Shown piece by piece: positions 17,040-28,540 of a stretch of 64,000 nt of DNA; position 1 is the first letter of the stretch; each line of letters starts with the position of its first letter. A model generated the notes under the pieces. The model made no database searches. It was not told the origin of the DNA and saw nothing but the letters and a program-made list of their open reading frames with translations. The stretch comes from Aeromonas encheleia (GTDB taxonomy: Bacteria; Pseudomonadota; Gammaproteobacteria; Enterobacterales; Aeromonadaceae). The stretch covers positions 4,344,001-4,408,000 of the forward strand of contig NZ_LR134376.1 of NCBI RefSeq assembly GCF_900637545.1, read 5' to 3'. The position numbers were made by a program, and so were the translations under genes.

Positions 17040-17879
17040 TCAGTGGGGCAGTCTCAGCCAGTTTTTCAGGGCCTGGGAGGGGATGGAGCTCTCCGACGCC
17101 ACCGCGAAGGCGCCCCAGTCCACCGCGCACTGCAGGGCATCCTGGATCGCCATGCCACGGGCCAGGCCGTGGATGAGGCCACCGGCGAAGGCATCCCCCG
17201 CCCCCGTGGTATCCACCACCGACACCGGCCGCGCCGCGACCCGGATCTGCTCCTCGCCGTGGATGGCCACGGCCCCCGCCTTGCCCTCGGTCAGCACCAG
17301 CCACTCCAGCTGCTCCCCCGCCAGGCCGCGGGCATGCAGCCAGGGATCGGCCACCTCCGCCAGATCGGCGCGGGAGGCCACCAGCACATGGCAGGGACGG
17401 CGGGCCTGGCCGCCCTTGGGGTACTGGGCCACCACGAAGCTCTTGCCGAGCATCTGGCGCATGTAACCTATGATGGCGGTGCCGGGATAGTTGACGTAGA
17501 GGCAATCCACCCCCTCCACCGGCAGGTCACCGGGCAGATCGGGGCGACGGGGACGGCGCAAGATGGTGCGCTCGCCGGTGGAGTCCACCAGGATCAGCAG
17601 CTCGCCGGTCTCGCCACCGAAGCGCTCCACCTGGCTGCAATCCAGACCATGGATCGCCGCCTGCTCCAGCAGCCAGTCGCCGGTCTCGTCCAGCCCGATG
17701 CGCGAGGCGATGCGCACCTCGTGCCCCGCCCACACCAGGCCGATGCCGGTGTTGGCGGCGCCGCCCCCCAGCCTGCGCCCCTGATCCAGGTACTGCAGAC
17801 GGGCCCCCGCCACCAGCGGTTCGCCCAGGGAGAGCACATGGTCACAGTTGAGGTTGGCGAGCAGCAGGATGCGGGACAT
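17040..17879 (-). CDS. PfkB-family carbohydrate kinase
   Basis: 279 residues from the ATG at 17879, with a GAGGT ribosome site. Seen: the N-terminal PfkB block RRLGGGAANTGIGLVWAG (about 37-54), and the C-terminal signature DTTGAGDAFAGGLIHGLA with the catalytic Asp and anion hole. It is a ribokinase-type sugar or nucleoside kinase. The substrate cannot be told from sequence, and no sugar transporter is adjacent. It follows the CysB-type regulator on the same strand. Confidence 0.87.
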   Translation of the reverse strand: MSRILLLANLNCDHVLSLGEPLVAGARLQYLDQGRRLGGGAANTGIGLVWAGHEVRIASRIGLDETGDWLLEQAAIHGLDCSQVERFGGETGELLILVDSTGERTILRRPRRPDLPGDLPVEGVDCLYVNYPGTAIIGYMRQMLGKSFVVAQYPKGGQARRPCHVLVASRADLAEVADPWLHARGLAGEQLEWLVLTEGKAGAVAIHGEEQIRVAARPVSVVDTTGAGDAFAGGLIHGLARGMAIQDALQCAVDWGAFAVASESSIPSQALKNWLRLPH

Positions 17880-17941
17880 GGGTACCTCTAAGACAGGAGG
17901 ACATGACGGCATCATCGGCCGGGGCCGATGATGCGAGAGGG

Positions 17942-18913
17942 TCAGTAGACGGGTAGTTCCACCCCGGTCATCAGCTCGTCGATGCGCGCCTGGGTCGGCT
18001 GCTGCATGACGTTCTGGATCACCTCCTTGGTGAGGTGCGGCGAGAAGGAGCTGATGAAGTCATACATGTAGTTCTGCAACAGTATGCTCTTGCTGAAGCA
18101 GAGCTGGGCCGGGCAGGGCGCGAACAGGTACTCCAGGTTGATGGCCACCAGGCCGGGGGCATCGGTGTCGTCGGCCACCAAGGATGAGATGATGCCGATG
18201 CCGAAGCCCAGCTCCACGTAGCGCTTGATGACGCCGGCATCCATCACCGTCATGTAGTAGTTGGGGGTGAGGCCAGCGGCCTGGAACACCTGATCCTGCA
18301 CCTGACGCCCGGTGGCGCCACTCTCGTAGCTGAGGATGGGGTACTGACAGAGCTGCTCCAGGCTCGGCTTCTTCACCTTGGCCAGCGGGTGATCCTGCGG
18401 CACCACCAGCGACAGGGTCCAGAGGTAGGCGGGCAGTGCGATCAGCTCCTTGTCGAAGCCGATCTCGTGGGCCACGATGGAAAAATCGGAGTAGCCCTTG
18501 CTGATCTGCTCCTTGTTGGCCGACATCACCGGGTGCAGATGGAACGAGATCTTGGGGTACTTCTTGGTGAAATAAGTGACGCTCTTGGGCAGCAGATAAC
18601 GCGCTATGGTGTGGGTGGTGTGGATGTTGAGCGTGCCCACGGTCGGATCCAGGTACTCGCGGGAGATGGCCTTGATCTTGCCCTCGATGTTGAGCATCGC
18701 CTCGGCACACCTGATGATCTCCTCGCCCACCGGGGTGATGCGATGCAGGTGCTTGCCGCGGCGCTCGAAGATACGCACCCCCAGCTCGCTCTCCAGCAAG
18801 CCGATCTGCTTGCTCACCCCAGGCTGGCTGGTATAGAGCGCATCGGAAGCGACGGAAACATTGAGATTGTGGTCCCGCACCGCGATCAGATACTTCAACT
18901 GCTGTAGTTTCAA
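17942..18913 (-). CDS. CysB-family LysR transcriptional regulator
   Basis: 323 residues from a TTG start at 18913 (protein LKLQQLKYLIAV), chosen because it matches CysB's N-terminus and length (324) and has GAGGGTG just before it. The HTH contains LYTSQPGVSKQIGLLE. Much of the CysB effector domain is recognisable (TTHTIARYLLP, SKGYSDFSI, YMYDFISSFSPHLT). The divergence suggests a paralogue (CysB/Cbl type) rather than the main CysB. CysB-type regulators sense N-acetylserine or sulfur compounds. The target here is unknown. Confidence 0.85.
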   Translation of the reverse strand: MKLQQLKYLIAVRDHNLNVSVASDALYTSQPGVSKQIGLLESELGVRIFERRGKHLHRITPVGEEIIRCAEAMLNIEGKIKAISREYLDPTVGTLNIHTTHTIARYLLPKSVTYFTKKYPKISFHLHPVMSANKEQISKGYSDFSIVAHEIGFDKELIALPAYLWTLSLVVPQDHPLAKVKKPSLEQLCQYPILSYESGATGRQVQDQVFQAAGLTPNYYMTVMDAGVIKRYVELGFGIGIISSLVADDTDAPGLVAINLEYLFAPCPAQLCFSKSILLQNYMYDFISSFSPHLTKEVIQNVMQQPTQARIDELMTGVELPVY

Positions 18914-19067
18914 GGCTTCACCCTCACAGGCTGGCGCGGCTGTCATTGGATGGACAAGGCCGCCACAAATGGCGGCCAGTGTATCATCCGAACTTGGCAT
19001 ATCACCGCTTGATCCTTCATTTTGCTACAAAATCTAGCATCTGCAGGGGTTATATGACAAACGGGGT

Positions 19068-19796
19068 TCAGCGCACGGCGGGCCCGACCGGCAGCATGCC
19101 GAGAAACTGCAGCAGCCACTGCATCATGGTGGCCGAGTCCACCTCCCCCTCCAGGGAGGAGAGGCTGCTCTGGTAGTGCTCATCGGGCAGCCGATCCCGT
19201 CGCCGCTCGATCAGCGCCCGGTTGTACTCCACCGAGAACTCAGGGTGGCCCTGAATCGCGACTATGTGATCCCCCTGCAGGAACATGAAGTTCGGGCAGA
19301 AGTCGTTGCCCGCCAGCAGGGTCGCCCCCGGCGGCAGCTGCTCCACCTGATCCTGGTGGCTGGCCAGGATCCGGATCGTGTCCAGCCCAGGCTGCATCCA
19401 GGGCTTCGCCTCCTGCATGGGGTGGACGGAGACGCCGAGCCCCCAGCCCTTGGTGGACTTCATCACCTCCCCCCCCAGTGCCTGGGCGATCACCTGATGG
19501 CCGAAGCAGATCCCGGCCAGTTTGACGTTCTGATCGTGGGCGCGCCGGATCCAGTCGCGCAGCGCCAGGATCCAGGGCAGATCGCTGTAAGCATCGTGGC
19601 GCGAGCCGGTGATGAGCCAGGCATCGCATTCGTTCAGGTCGGCCGGCAGCTCGCCATCGAGCGCCGACCAGACCCGGTATTCCAGCGCCGGGGCCAGCGC
19701 CCGGAAGCCCTTGATAAACATCTCGGAGTAAACGGGGCCAAAACTCCCCGCCAAATCGGGGTCCAGCCGGTCACAATCGAGAATTCCCAGTCGCAT
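19068..19796 (-). CDS. Class I glutamine amidotransferase
   Basis: 242 residues of the GMP-synthase-like amidotransferase type. The catalytic Cys lies in AGICFGHQ (about 95-102) and the catalytic His-x-Glu in QGHPEFS (about 184-190), with SHQDQV between. It follows mmsA on the same strand, beyond a CCGGCGGA/TCCGCCGG hairpin at 19829-19848. Given puuC and puuR homologues nearby, it may hydrolyse a gamma-glutamyl amide as PuuD does, but it does not look like PuuD itself. Confidence 0.83.
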   Translation of the reverse strand: MRLGILDCDRLDPDLAGSFGPVYSEMFIKGFRALAPALEYRVWSALDGELPADLNECDAWLITGSRHDAYSDLPWILALRDWIRRAHDQNVKLAGICFGHQVIAQALGGEVMKSTKGWGLGVSVHPMQEAKPWMQPGLDTIRILASHQDQVEQLPPGATLLAGNDFCPNFMFLQGDHIVAIQGHPEFSVEYNRALIERRRDRLPDEHYQSSLSSLEGEVDSATMMQWLLQFLGMLPVGPAVR

Positions 19797-19828
19797 CTGT
19801 TACTCCTTCACAGGGATAGCGGGGCACT

Positions 19829-19848
19829 CCGGCGGATCCCTCCGCCGG
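19829..19848. terminator. Intercistronic hairpin between mmsA and the amidotransferase gene
   Basis: Perfect 8-bp stem CCGGCGGA/TCCGCCGG with a TCCC loop and no T-run. It may modulate read-through or stability. Confidence 0.4.
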
Positions 19849-19879
19849 GCCATGCCTAGGCTAGCTACTGCATGGTTGG

Positions 19880-21376
<1,497 letters not shown>

Positions 21377-21484
21377 ATATCCTCCTTGATGGGTAATTCG
21401 TCTCAATCCTGCGTGGCGTCATGAGATCGGCACGCAGGAAGATGGCGCCCGCAGCGCGTGCACCATGAAAAATAAGGTGAAAAA

Positions 21485-22816
<1,332 letters not shown>

Positions 22817-22943
22817 GGTCACCTCATCCTTAAGGCGTTTAGTAACGCTTGGCTTGTGCCTATTAAATTAAACACCTGAATCCATAAAAAAGGGCCATTT
22901 ATCGCCCCTGCTTGGTGTCACCCTCTTGGGGTGGTATAAGATA

Positions 22944-22958
22944 TTTAACACAATTTTA
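22944..22958 (+). promoter_or_regulatory. Candidate PuuR-type operator, copy 1
   Basis: TTTAACACAATTTTA lies 32 bases before the puuR-type start. It matches TTTAACAAAATTGTA (23621-23635) in front of the puuC-type gene at 13 of 15 positions. The shared motif in front of the regulator and its likely target suggests its binding site. Confidence 0.4.
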
Positions 22959-22989
22959 ATAATAGTAAACAGTCAAGGAGTGTCTATCG

Positions 22990-23532
22990 ATGGATATCGG
23001 TCACCGCCTCAAGGCGGTTCGCACCAAGGCGGCCCTCTCCCAGCGCGAGCTGGCCAAGCGCTCCGGTGTGACCAACGGCTTTATCTCCCAGATCGAGAAA
23101 AATCAGGTGAGCCCGTCCGTGGCCTCGCTGCGCAAGGTGCTGGAAGGCATTCCCATGTCGCTCGCCAGCTTCTTCACCGATGAGACGGAGATGGATTCCG
23201 AGGTGATCTTCCGTGCGGACGACATGCCGGATCTCGGCACCCACCCCATCAGCTACCGGCTGGTGGGTCACAGCCGTGCCAACCGCGCCATCGGCATGAT
23301 GCAGGAGATCCTCCCCCCCGGGGCCGACACCGGCGACGACATGCTGAGCCACGAAGGGGAAGAGTGCGGCATCGTCATCCAGGGTCAGGTCGAGGTGACC
23401 GTCGGCGAGCAGATCCACCTGCTGGCGCCGGGGGATGGCTACTACTTCGACAGCCGCACCCCGCACCGTTTCCGCAACGTGGGCGAGCAGGAGTGCGTGC
23501 TGATCTCGGCCAACACCCCGGCCAGTTTCTGA
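22990..23532 (+). CDS. puuR: PuuR-like HTH-cupin regulator
   Basis: 180 residues. It has an N-terminal Xre-type HTH (LKAVRTKAALSQRELAKRSG to GFISQIEKNQVSPS, about 7-48) and a C-terminal cupin (HEGEECGIVIQGQVEV to PHRFRNVGEQ). Arrangement and length match PuuR (185), the putrescine-responsive repressor of the puu genes. It lies between the divergent aminotransferase gene and puuC. It probably represses both and itself through the shared TTTAACA-AATT-TA motif. Confidence 0.88.
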   Translation: MDIGHRLKAVRTKAALSQRELAKRSGVTNGFISQIEKNQVSPSVASLRKVLEGIPMSLASFFTDETEMDSEVIFRADDMPDLGTHPISYRLVGHSRANRAIGMMQEILPPGADTGDDMLSHEGEECGIVIQGQVEVTVGEQIHLLAPGDGYYFDSRTPHRFRNVGEQECVLISANTPASF

Positions 23533-23620
23533 TGACGGAGCGGCCGCCTTTGGCGGACGGGCGGGCCCACCAGCCCCGGTGATATCCCCGTCCGTTGCCA
23601 AAGGCTGACGGGGGCAAGTG

Positions 23621-23635
23621 TTTAACAAAATTGTA
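23621..23635 (+). promoter_or_regulatory. Candidate PuuR-type operator, copy 2
   Basis: TTTAACAAAATTGTA is embedded in GTGT/ACAC inverted ends (23617-23638). It lies about 80 bases upstream of the puuC start and pairs with the copy at 22944-22958. Confidence 0.4.
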
Positions 23636-23712
23636 CACATATGATTTACAAGCGGCAGGATGTTTAGCATATTGATACGCGGAGACTATCTTTGCCGGTT
23701 CAAGGAGTGAAC

Positions 23713-25209
23713 ATGAGTGACCTGACCCTGGCCCAGTGGCAACACAAGGCCGCCCATCTGACCCTGCCCTCGCAAGCCTTTATCGACGGCAGCTACCGGG
23801 ACGCCGTCAACGGCGCCACCTTCGACTGCATCAACCCTGCCAACGGCCAGCTGCTGACCAAGGTGGCATCCTGCGATGCCGCGGATGCCGAGCTGGCGGT
23901 GCAAGCCGCCCGCGCCGCCTTCACCGACAAGCGCTGGAGCGGGCTGGCCCCGAAGCAGCGCAAGCAGATCATGCAGCGCTTCGCCGATCTGATGCGCCTC
24001 AACAAGGTGGAGCTGGCGCTGCTGGAGTCGCTGGACATGGGCAAGCCCATCGGCGACGCCATGGGCTATGACGCCCCCGCCGCCGCCAACTGCATCGCCT
24101 GGAACGCCGAGGCCATCGACAAGATCTACGATCAGGTCGCCCCGGTCGAGGAGAGCGCGCTGGCGCTGGTGACCCGCGAGGCACTCGGGGTGGTGGCCGC
24201 CATCGTGCCCTGGAACTTCCCGCTGGTGATGGCCTGCTGGAAGCTGGGACCGGCGCTCGCCACCGGCAACTCCGTCATCCTCAAGCCGTCCGAGAAATCC
24301 CCCCTCACCGCCCTGCGCATCGCCGGCATCGCGAAAGAGGCGGGCATCCCGGATGGAGTCTTCAACGTGCTGCCAGGCTTTGGCCACACCGTGGGTGAGG
24401 CGCTGGCCATGCACATGGACGTGGACTGCATCACCTTCACCGGCTCCACCAAGATCGGCAAGCATCTGGTGCAGTGCTCCGGCAAATCGAACCTGAAACG
24501 CGCCTTCATGGAGTGTGGCGGCAAGAGCCCCAACATCATCATGGCGGACGTGCCGGATCTGGACGCCGCCGCCAAGAGCGCCGTCGGCGCCATCTTCTAC
24601 AACCAGGGCGAGGTGTGCACCGCCGCCTCCCGCCTGCTGGTGCAAAACAGCATCAAGCCGCAGTTCATGGCGCGGCTGCTGGCCCATGCCCGCGAGTGGA
24701 TCTCCGCCAACCCGCTCGATCCCGCCACCCGCATCGGCGCCATGGTGGACAACATCCAGCTGGAGCAGGTGCTGCGTTACATCGAGATCGGCCAGCAGGA
24801 GGGCGCCAAGCTGCTGCTGGGGGGCCAGCGCACCAATCAGGAGAGCGGTGGCTTCTATATAGCCCCCACGATTTTTGATGAGGTGACGCCGCAGATGCGC
24901 ATCTTCCGCGAGGAGATCTTCGGCCCCGTGCTGGCGGTGAGCGGCTTCGACACGCTCGAAGAAGCCATAGCGCTCGGCAACGACAGCGACTACGGCCTGG
25001 CCGCCGCCATCTGGACTGCGGACCTCAATCAGGCGATCAAGGGCTCCCGCGCCCTGCGCGCCGGCACTGTGTTCGTCAACAACTGGGATGGGGGCGACAT
25101 GACGATGCCGTTCGGCGGCTTCAAGCAATCCGGCAACGGCCGCGACAAGTCGCTGCACGCGCTGGAGAAGTACACCGAGCTGAAGAGCACCTGGATCCAG
25201 CTCGATTAA
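23713..25209 (+). CDS. puuC: PuuC-type aldehyde dehydrogenase
   Basis: 498 residues from the ATG at 23713, with AAGGAG six bases before; a frame from 23692 lacks support. NAD(P)-dependent oxidation of gamma-glutamyl-gamma-aminobutyraldehyde or other omega-amino aldehydes. Seen: VPWNFPLVMACWKLGPAL, FTGSTKIGK, Glu in MECGGKSPNII and catalytic Cys in NQGEVCTAASRLLV (about 298-311). E. coli PuuC has 495 residues. Its position next to puuR supports a polyamine role; the aminotransferase and MmsA suggest diaminopropane or beta-alanine flux. Confidence 0.9.
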   Translation: MSDLTLAQWQHKAAHLTLPSQAFIDGSYRDAVNGATFDCINPANGQLLTKVASCDAADAELAVQAARAAFTDKRWSGLAPKQRKQIMQRFADLMRLNKVELALLESLDMGKPIGDAMGYDAPAAANCIAWNAEAIDKIYDQVAPVEESALALVTREALGVVAAIVPWNFPLVMACWKLGPALATGNSVILKPSEKSPLTALRIAGIAKEAGIPDGVFNVLPGFGHTVGEALAMHMDVDCITFTGSTKIGKHLVQCSGKSNLKRAFMECGGKSPNIIMADVPDLDAAAKSAVGAIFYNQGEVCTAASRLLVQNSIKPQFMARLLAHAREWISANPLDPATRIGAMVDNIQLEQVLRYIEIGQQEGAKLLLGGQRTNQESGGFYIAPTIFDEVTPQMRIFREEIFGPVLAVSGFDTLEEAIALGNDSDYGLAAAIWTADLNQAIKGSRALRAGTVFVNNWDGGDMTMPFGGFKQSGNGRDKSLHALEKYTELKSTWIQLD

Positions 25210-25238
25210 TGTCAGAAATGAGCCGATGTGACGAAAGA

Positions 25239-25260
25239 GGGGGAGAAATCCCCCTTTTCC
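25239..25260 (+). terminator. Terminator after puuC
   Basis: GGGGGA and TCCCCC arms around a GAAA loop, followed by TTTT, start 30 bases after the puuC stop. Confidence 0.85.
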
Positions 25261-25334
25261 ATTTTTACCCTTTCATCACCCGCCTCAATCGATATAATCG
25301 TCAAATAGACAAGCTGTTAAATATAAAGATAAAA

Positions 25335-25508
25335 ATGCTGTTTTTTCTGGGAAGTGTACTGTTTCTGGTAGTGGGGTTGCCGCTCCTGTTCTTCGTGCTG
25401 GGCCAGGGTGAGGCCTATGTGACCTGGGGCCCCTGGATCTCCGCCATCGTACTCATGCTGTGGCTGCTGATGGATGTGGAGAAGATCCGCCGCGGCGGCG
25501 GTCGCTGA
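25335..25508 (+). CDS. Small membrane protein
   Basis: 57 residues (start MLFFLGSVLF) with two hydrophobic segments (about 2-24 and 31-46) and a basic C-terminus (EKIRRGGGR). The frame is open further upstream to 25209, but that part runs through the puuC terminator, so the ATG at 25335 is preferred although its ribosome site is weak. The function was not recognised. Confidence 0.5.
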   Translation: MLFFLGSVLFLVVGLPLLFFVLGQGEAYVTWGPWISAIVLMLWLLMDVEKIRRGGGR

Positions 25509-25628
25509 GCCGGTTCCATGCTGTAAAAATCTCGCCAAGCCTCGTTTATTCACTTCTTTCCCCCCAAAAGTATCGCTACACTGATTTTTTGCGATGTTTT
25601 CCAACATCCGATTCTGAAGGTTATCCAC

Positions 25629-26525
25629 ATGCAGCAACAAATTCAGCGCCAGGGCGTCATCTATGCCCTGTGTGCCTATACCCTTTGGGGCCTGGCGCCC
25701 ATCTACTTCAAGACCATTTCCGCCGTCCCGGCCGCCGAGATCCTGACCCATCGCATGATCTGGTCCTGCGTCCTGCTGCTGGTGCTGACCCTGCTCGGCC
25801 GCCAGTGGCACAAGGTGCGGGCGGTGCTGCGCCAACCCAAGGTGCTGCTCACCCTGGCCTTCACCTCGGTCACCGTCGGTGGCAACTGGCTGCTGTTCAT
25901 CTGGGCCATCAACAACGGCCACATGCTGGATGCCAGCCTCGGCTACTACATCAACCCGCTGTTCAACGTGCTGCTCGGCATGCTGTTCCTGAGCGAGCAG
26001 CTGCGCCGCCTGCAGTGGTGGGCCGTGGGGCTGGCGGTGATCGGGGTCGCCGTCCAGCTCATCGCCTTCGGCTCCCTGCCCTGGATTGCACTGGTGCTGG
26101 CCTCGAGCTTCGCCATCTACGGCCTCATCCGCAAGAAGCTGGCCCTCGATGCCCTCACCGGCCTGCTGATCGAGACCCTGATCATGCTGCCCCCCGCCGC
26201 CATCTACCTGTGGGGATTCGCGGACAGCCCCACCAGCCACCTCACCGAAAATGACTGGCACCTCAACCTGCTGCTGATCGCCGCCGGGGCCGTCACCACG
26301 GCGCCGCTGCTCTGCTTCACCGCGGCCGCCACCCGGCTCAAGCTCTCCACCCTGGGTTTCTTCCAGTACATAGGCCCCAGCCTGATGTTCATCCTGGCGG
26401 TGACCCTGTACGGGGAGTCGCTGGCGCTGGACAAGATGATCACCTTCGGCTGCATCTGGAGCGCGCTGGTGCTGTTCAGCCTGGACGGGCTGCGCAGCGG
26501 CAAGCGCCGTCAGGCCGCGGGTTGA
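25629..26525 (+). CDS. rarD: EamA-family transporter RarD
   Basis: 298 residues with about ten transmembrane segments in two EamA repeats. The N-terminus GVIYALCAYTLWGLAPIYFK and the later GYYINPLFNVLLG and FFQYIGPSLMF blocks are typical of RarD (E. coli 296). It is a drug/metabolite-superfamily exporter, first linked to chloramphenicol sensitivity; the physiological substrate is unknown. AAGG ribosome site. It is transcribed toward the AraC gene. Confidence 0.92.
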   Translation: MQQQIQRQGVIYALCAYTLWGLAPIYFKTISAVPAAEILTHRMIWSCVLLLVLTLLGRQWHKVRAVLRQPKVLLTLAFTSVTVGGNWLLFIWAINNGHMLDASLGYYINPLFNVLLGMLFLSEQLRRLQWWAVGLAVIGVAVQLIAFGSLPWIALVLASSFAIYGLIRKKLALDALTGLLIETLIMLPPAAIYLWGFADSPTSHLTENDWHLNLLLIAAGAVTTAPLLCFTAAATRLKLSTLGFFQYIGPSLMFILAVTLYGESLALDKMITFGCIWSALVLFSLDGLRSGKRRQAAG

Positions 26526-26596
26526 GGCGCAGGGTGCGCGGTGGTCGACGCAATAATCTACAAGCCAATCGCCGGCTTTCGGGTTATCAATAGTCG

Positions 26597-27415
26597 ATGA
26601 GCGCACCCCAATCCCGCATCCATTACTGGCAATCCCCGCTGCTGCCGGGGGTTGAACTCTCCCACTCCCACCACAGGGAGTTCAGCTATGGCCGCCACGT
26701 ACACCTGGACTATCACATAGGTCTGGTGCAGCAGGGCGGCCAGAAGTTCATCCACAAGGGCAGCAGCCACAACCTGGTGCGCGGCGAGCTCTCCACCGTC
26801 AACCCGGACGAGATGCACGACGGCCTGAGCCTGCTGCCGGAAGGCTACGAGGTGCGGGTGTTTGCCATCGCCCCCGAGCAGCTGGCGCGCTGGCTGCCAG
26901 ACAACCCTGAGCCCTTCTTCGACAAGGGGCTACAGGCCAGACCCGACCTCTATCAGGGCTTCGCCCGGCTGCACATGTACCTGGATCGCCCCCAGCCGGA
27001 CGGCCTGCTGGCGGAGAGCCGGTTGCTGGCCCTGCTCGGCGATCTGCTGCGGCTGGCACCGGAGCGCCACGCCCTGGCGGATCCCCAGCTGCGCTACCTG
27101 CGCGATTATCTGCTGGGTCAGCTGGATCAGCGCCACAGTCTGGAGGATCTGGCCGCCCAGTTCGGGCTGGATCGCTTCGCCTTCCTGCGCCAGTTCAAGA
27201 AGAAGACCGGCATGACCCCCTATGCCTGGCTCAAGCGGCTGCGCCTCGAGCGCGGCAAGCTCCTGCTCGCCCGCGGCCTGCCGGTGAGCGAGGTGGCGCT
27301 GGCGGTCGGTTTCTTCGATCAGAGCCACTTCCACCACGGCTTCCGCCAGGCCTTCGGCCTCACCCCGGCGGACTACCGCCAGCAGATGCAGTCGCTCACA
27401 GGCCAGTCGAGCTGA
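26597..27415 (+). CDS. AraC-family transcriptional regulator
   Basis: 272 residues. An N-terminal cupin-like sensor domain (HHREFSYGRHVHLDYHIGLVQ, STVNPDEMHDG) is followed by the C-terminal double HTH (SLEDLAAQFGLDRFAFLRQF and VSEVALAVGFFDQSHFHHGFRQAFG, about 175-260). This layout is common in regulators next to LysE-type exporters, and such an exporter follows. The 3' end (ADYRQQMQSLTG) is the first unit of a 62-base tandem repeat that continues past the stop. Confidence 0.88.
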   Translation: MSAPQSRIHYWQSPLLPGVELSHSHHREFSYGRHVHLDYHIGLVQQGGQKFIHKGSSHNLVRGELSTVNPDEMHDGLSLLPEGYEVRVFAIAPEQLARWLPDNPEPFFDKGLQARPDLYQGFARLHMYLDRPQPDGLLAESRLLALLGDLLRLAPERHALADPQLRYLRDYLLGQLDQRHSLEDLAAQFGLDRFAFLRQFKKKTGMTPYAWLKRLRLERGKLLLARGLPVSEVALAVGFFDQSHFHHGFRQAFGLTPADYRQQMQSLTGQSS

Positions 27416-27606
27416 CGGCCACCGGCCCGACCGATTACCACCGGCAGATGCTCTCTTTCACAGGCTAAGCAGGCTGACGACCACCGGCCCGACCGATTAC
27501 CACCGGAAGATGCTCTCTTTCACAGGCTAAGCAGACTGACGACCGCCGGCCCGGCCAAATACCACCGGCAGATGCAATCTTTTACAAGCCAGCCCCCGCC
27601 CCTATC
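27359..27606 (+). repeat. 62-base tandem repeat, four copies, from the AraC gene end
   Basis: Units of about 62 bases: the first is inside the AraC gene (ATG of the repeat at 27386) and three follow (about 27421, 27483 and 27545). Copies 2 and 3 are nearly identical to each other; copy 4 has decayed. In the right frame each extra copy still reads like the protein's last residues (PTDYHRQMLSFTG). 62 is not a multiple of three, so the copies do not extend the protein. Confidence 0.85.
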
Positions 27607-27646
27607 CCCCATGCTGCCACCTCGTCGTCTTTCCTGGAGTTATGTC

Positions 27647-28288
27647 ATGTTCACCAGCCTGTTTCTGACCATAGGTCTCATCCACCTGATCGCCCTGGCG
27701 AGCCCGGGTCCCGACTTCGCGCTGATCCTGCGCACCAGCCTGCACAGGCCCACCGCCCTCGGGGCGGCGCTCGGCATAGCGCTCGCCATCCTGCTGCACG
27801 CCACCCTCAGCCTGACCGGCATCAGCCTGCTGATCGCCAGTCAACCCTGGCTGTTCATGGCGGTGAAGATAGTGGGTGCCCTCTATCTGGGCTGGCTCGG
27901 CTGGGGGGCGATCAAGGCGGCGCGGCAGGAGAGCGCGACGCTGGCACTCAGGGCCGGCGGCGAGCTGCAAGGCTGGAACCGGGGACTGAGAGCCGGGCTC
28001 GCCACCAACCTGCTCAACCCCAAGGCGCTGCTGTTCTTCATGGGCCTGCTGGCGGCCATGGTGACGCCGCAGGTGGACGGCCTGACCCGTGGCCTGCTGA
28101 TCCTGGAGTTGTTCCTGCTGTCTCTGGCCTGGTTCGGGCTGCTGGCCTGGAGCCTCTCCACCGCACGGGCCCAGCATCTGCTCGGCCGGGTGCAACGGCC
28201 GCTCAATCTGGTCACCGGCCTGCTGTTTGGCGCCGTAAGTTTATCCATCCTGGTGGAGCTGGCCGGCGAGGCGAGCGCCTATATCTGA
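27647..28288 (+). CDS. LysE/RhtB-family exporter
   Basis: 213 residues from the ATG at 27647 (GGAG nine bases upstream). About six transmembrane helices. LysE signatures seen: ALASPGPDFALILRTSL (about 17-33) and NLLNPKALLFFMGLLA. It probably exports an amino acid or a related metabolite, controlled by the adjacent AraC protein. Its 3' end is duplicated just downstream. Confidence 0.88.
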   Translation: MFTSLFLTIGLIHLIALASPGPDFALILRTSLHRPTALGAALGIALAILLHATLSLTGISLLIASQPWLFMAVKIVGALYLGWLGWGAIKAARQESATLALRAGGELQGWNRGLRAGLATNLLNPKALLFFMGLLAAMVTPQVDGLTRGLLILELFLLSLAWFGLLAWSLSTARAQHLLGRVQRPLNLVTGLLFGAVSLSILVELAGEASAYI

Positions 28289-28470
28289 ACCATGCAGGCC
28301 ACACCCGTCGCCGAGTGGACCCAGCGCAGTAGGGTGAAACGGCCGCTCAATCTGGTCACCGACCTGCTGTTTGGTATCACCCGCCCAGTCTCTCTATCCT
28401 GGTGGAGCTGGCCGGCGAGGCGAGCGCCTATATCGGAGCCATGCAAACCACGCCAACCGTCGAGCGGGCT
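28196..28470 (+). repeat. 144-base tandem duplication of the LysE-type gene 3' end
   Basis: CGGCCGCTCAATCTGGTCAC occurs at 28196 and again at 28340. GAGCTGGCCGGCGAGGCGAG follows in both. The second copy (28340-28470) has an internal frameshift and no stop equivalent, so it is non-functional. Confidence 0.85.
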
Positions 28471-28540
28471 GGTGTCGGACTCATTGTGGGATTAGGATGC
28501 AGGCCGTCAACTCACCACAATAGTTTAAGGATGCATCGGC

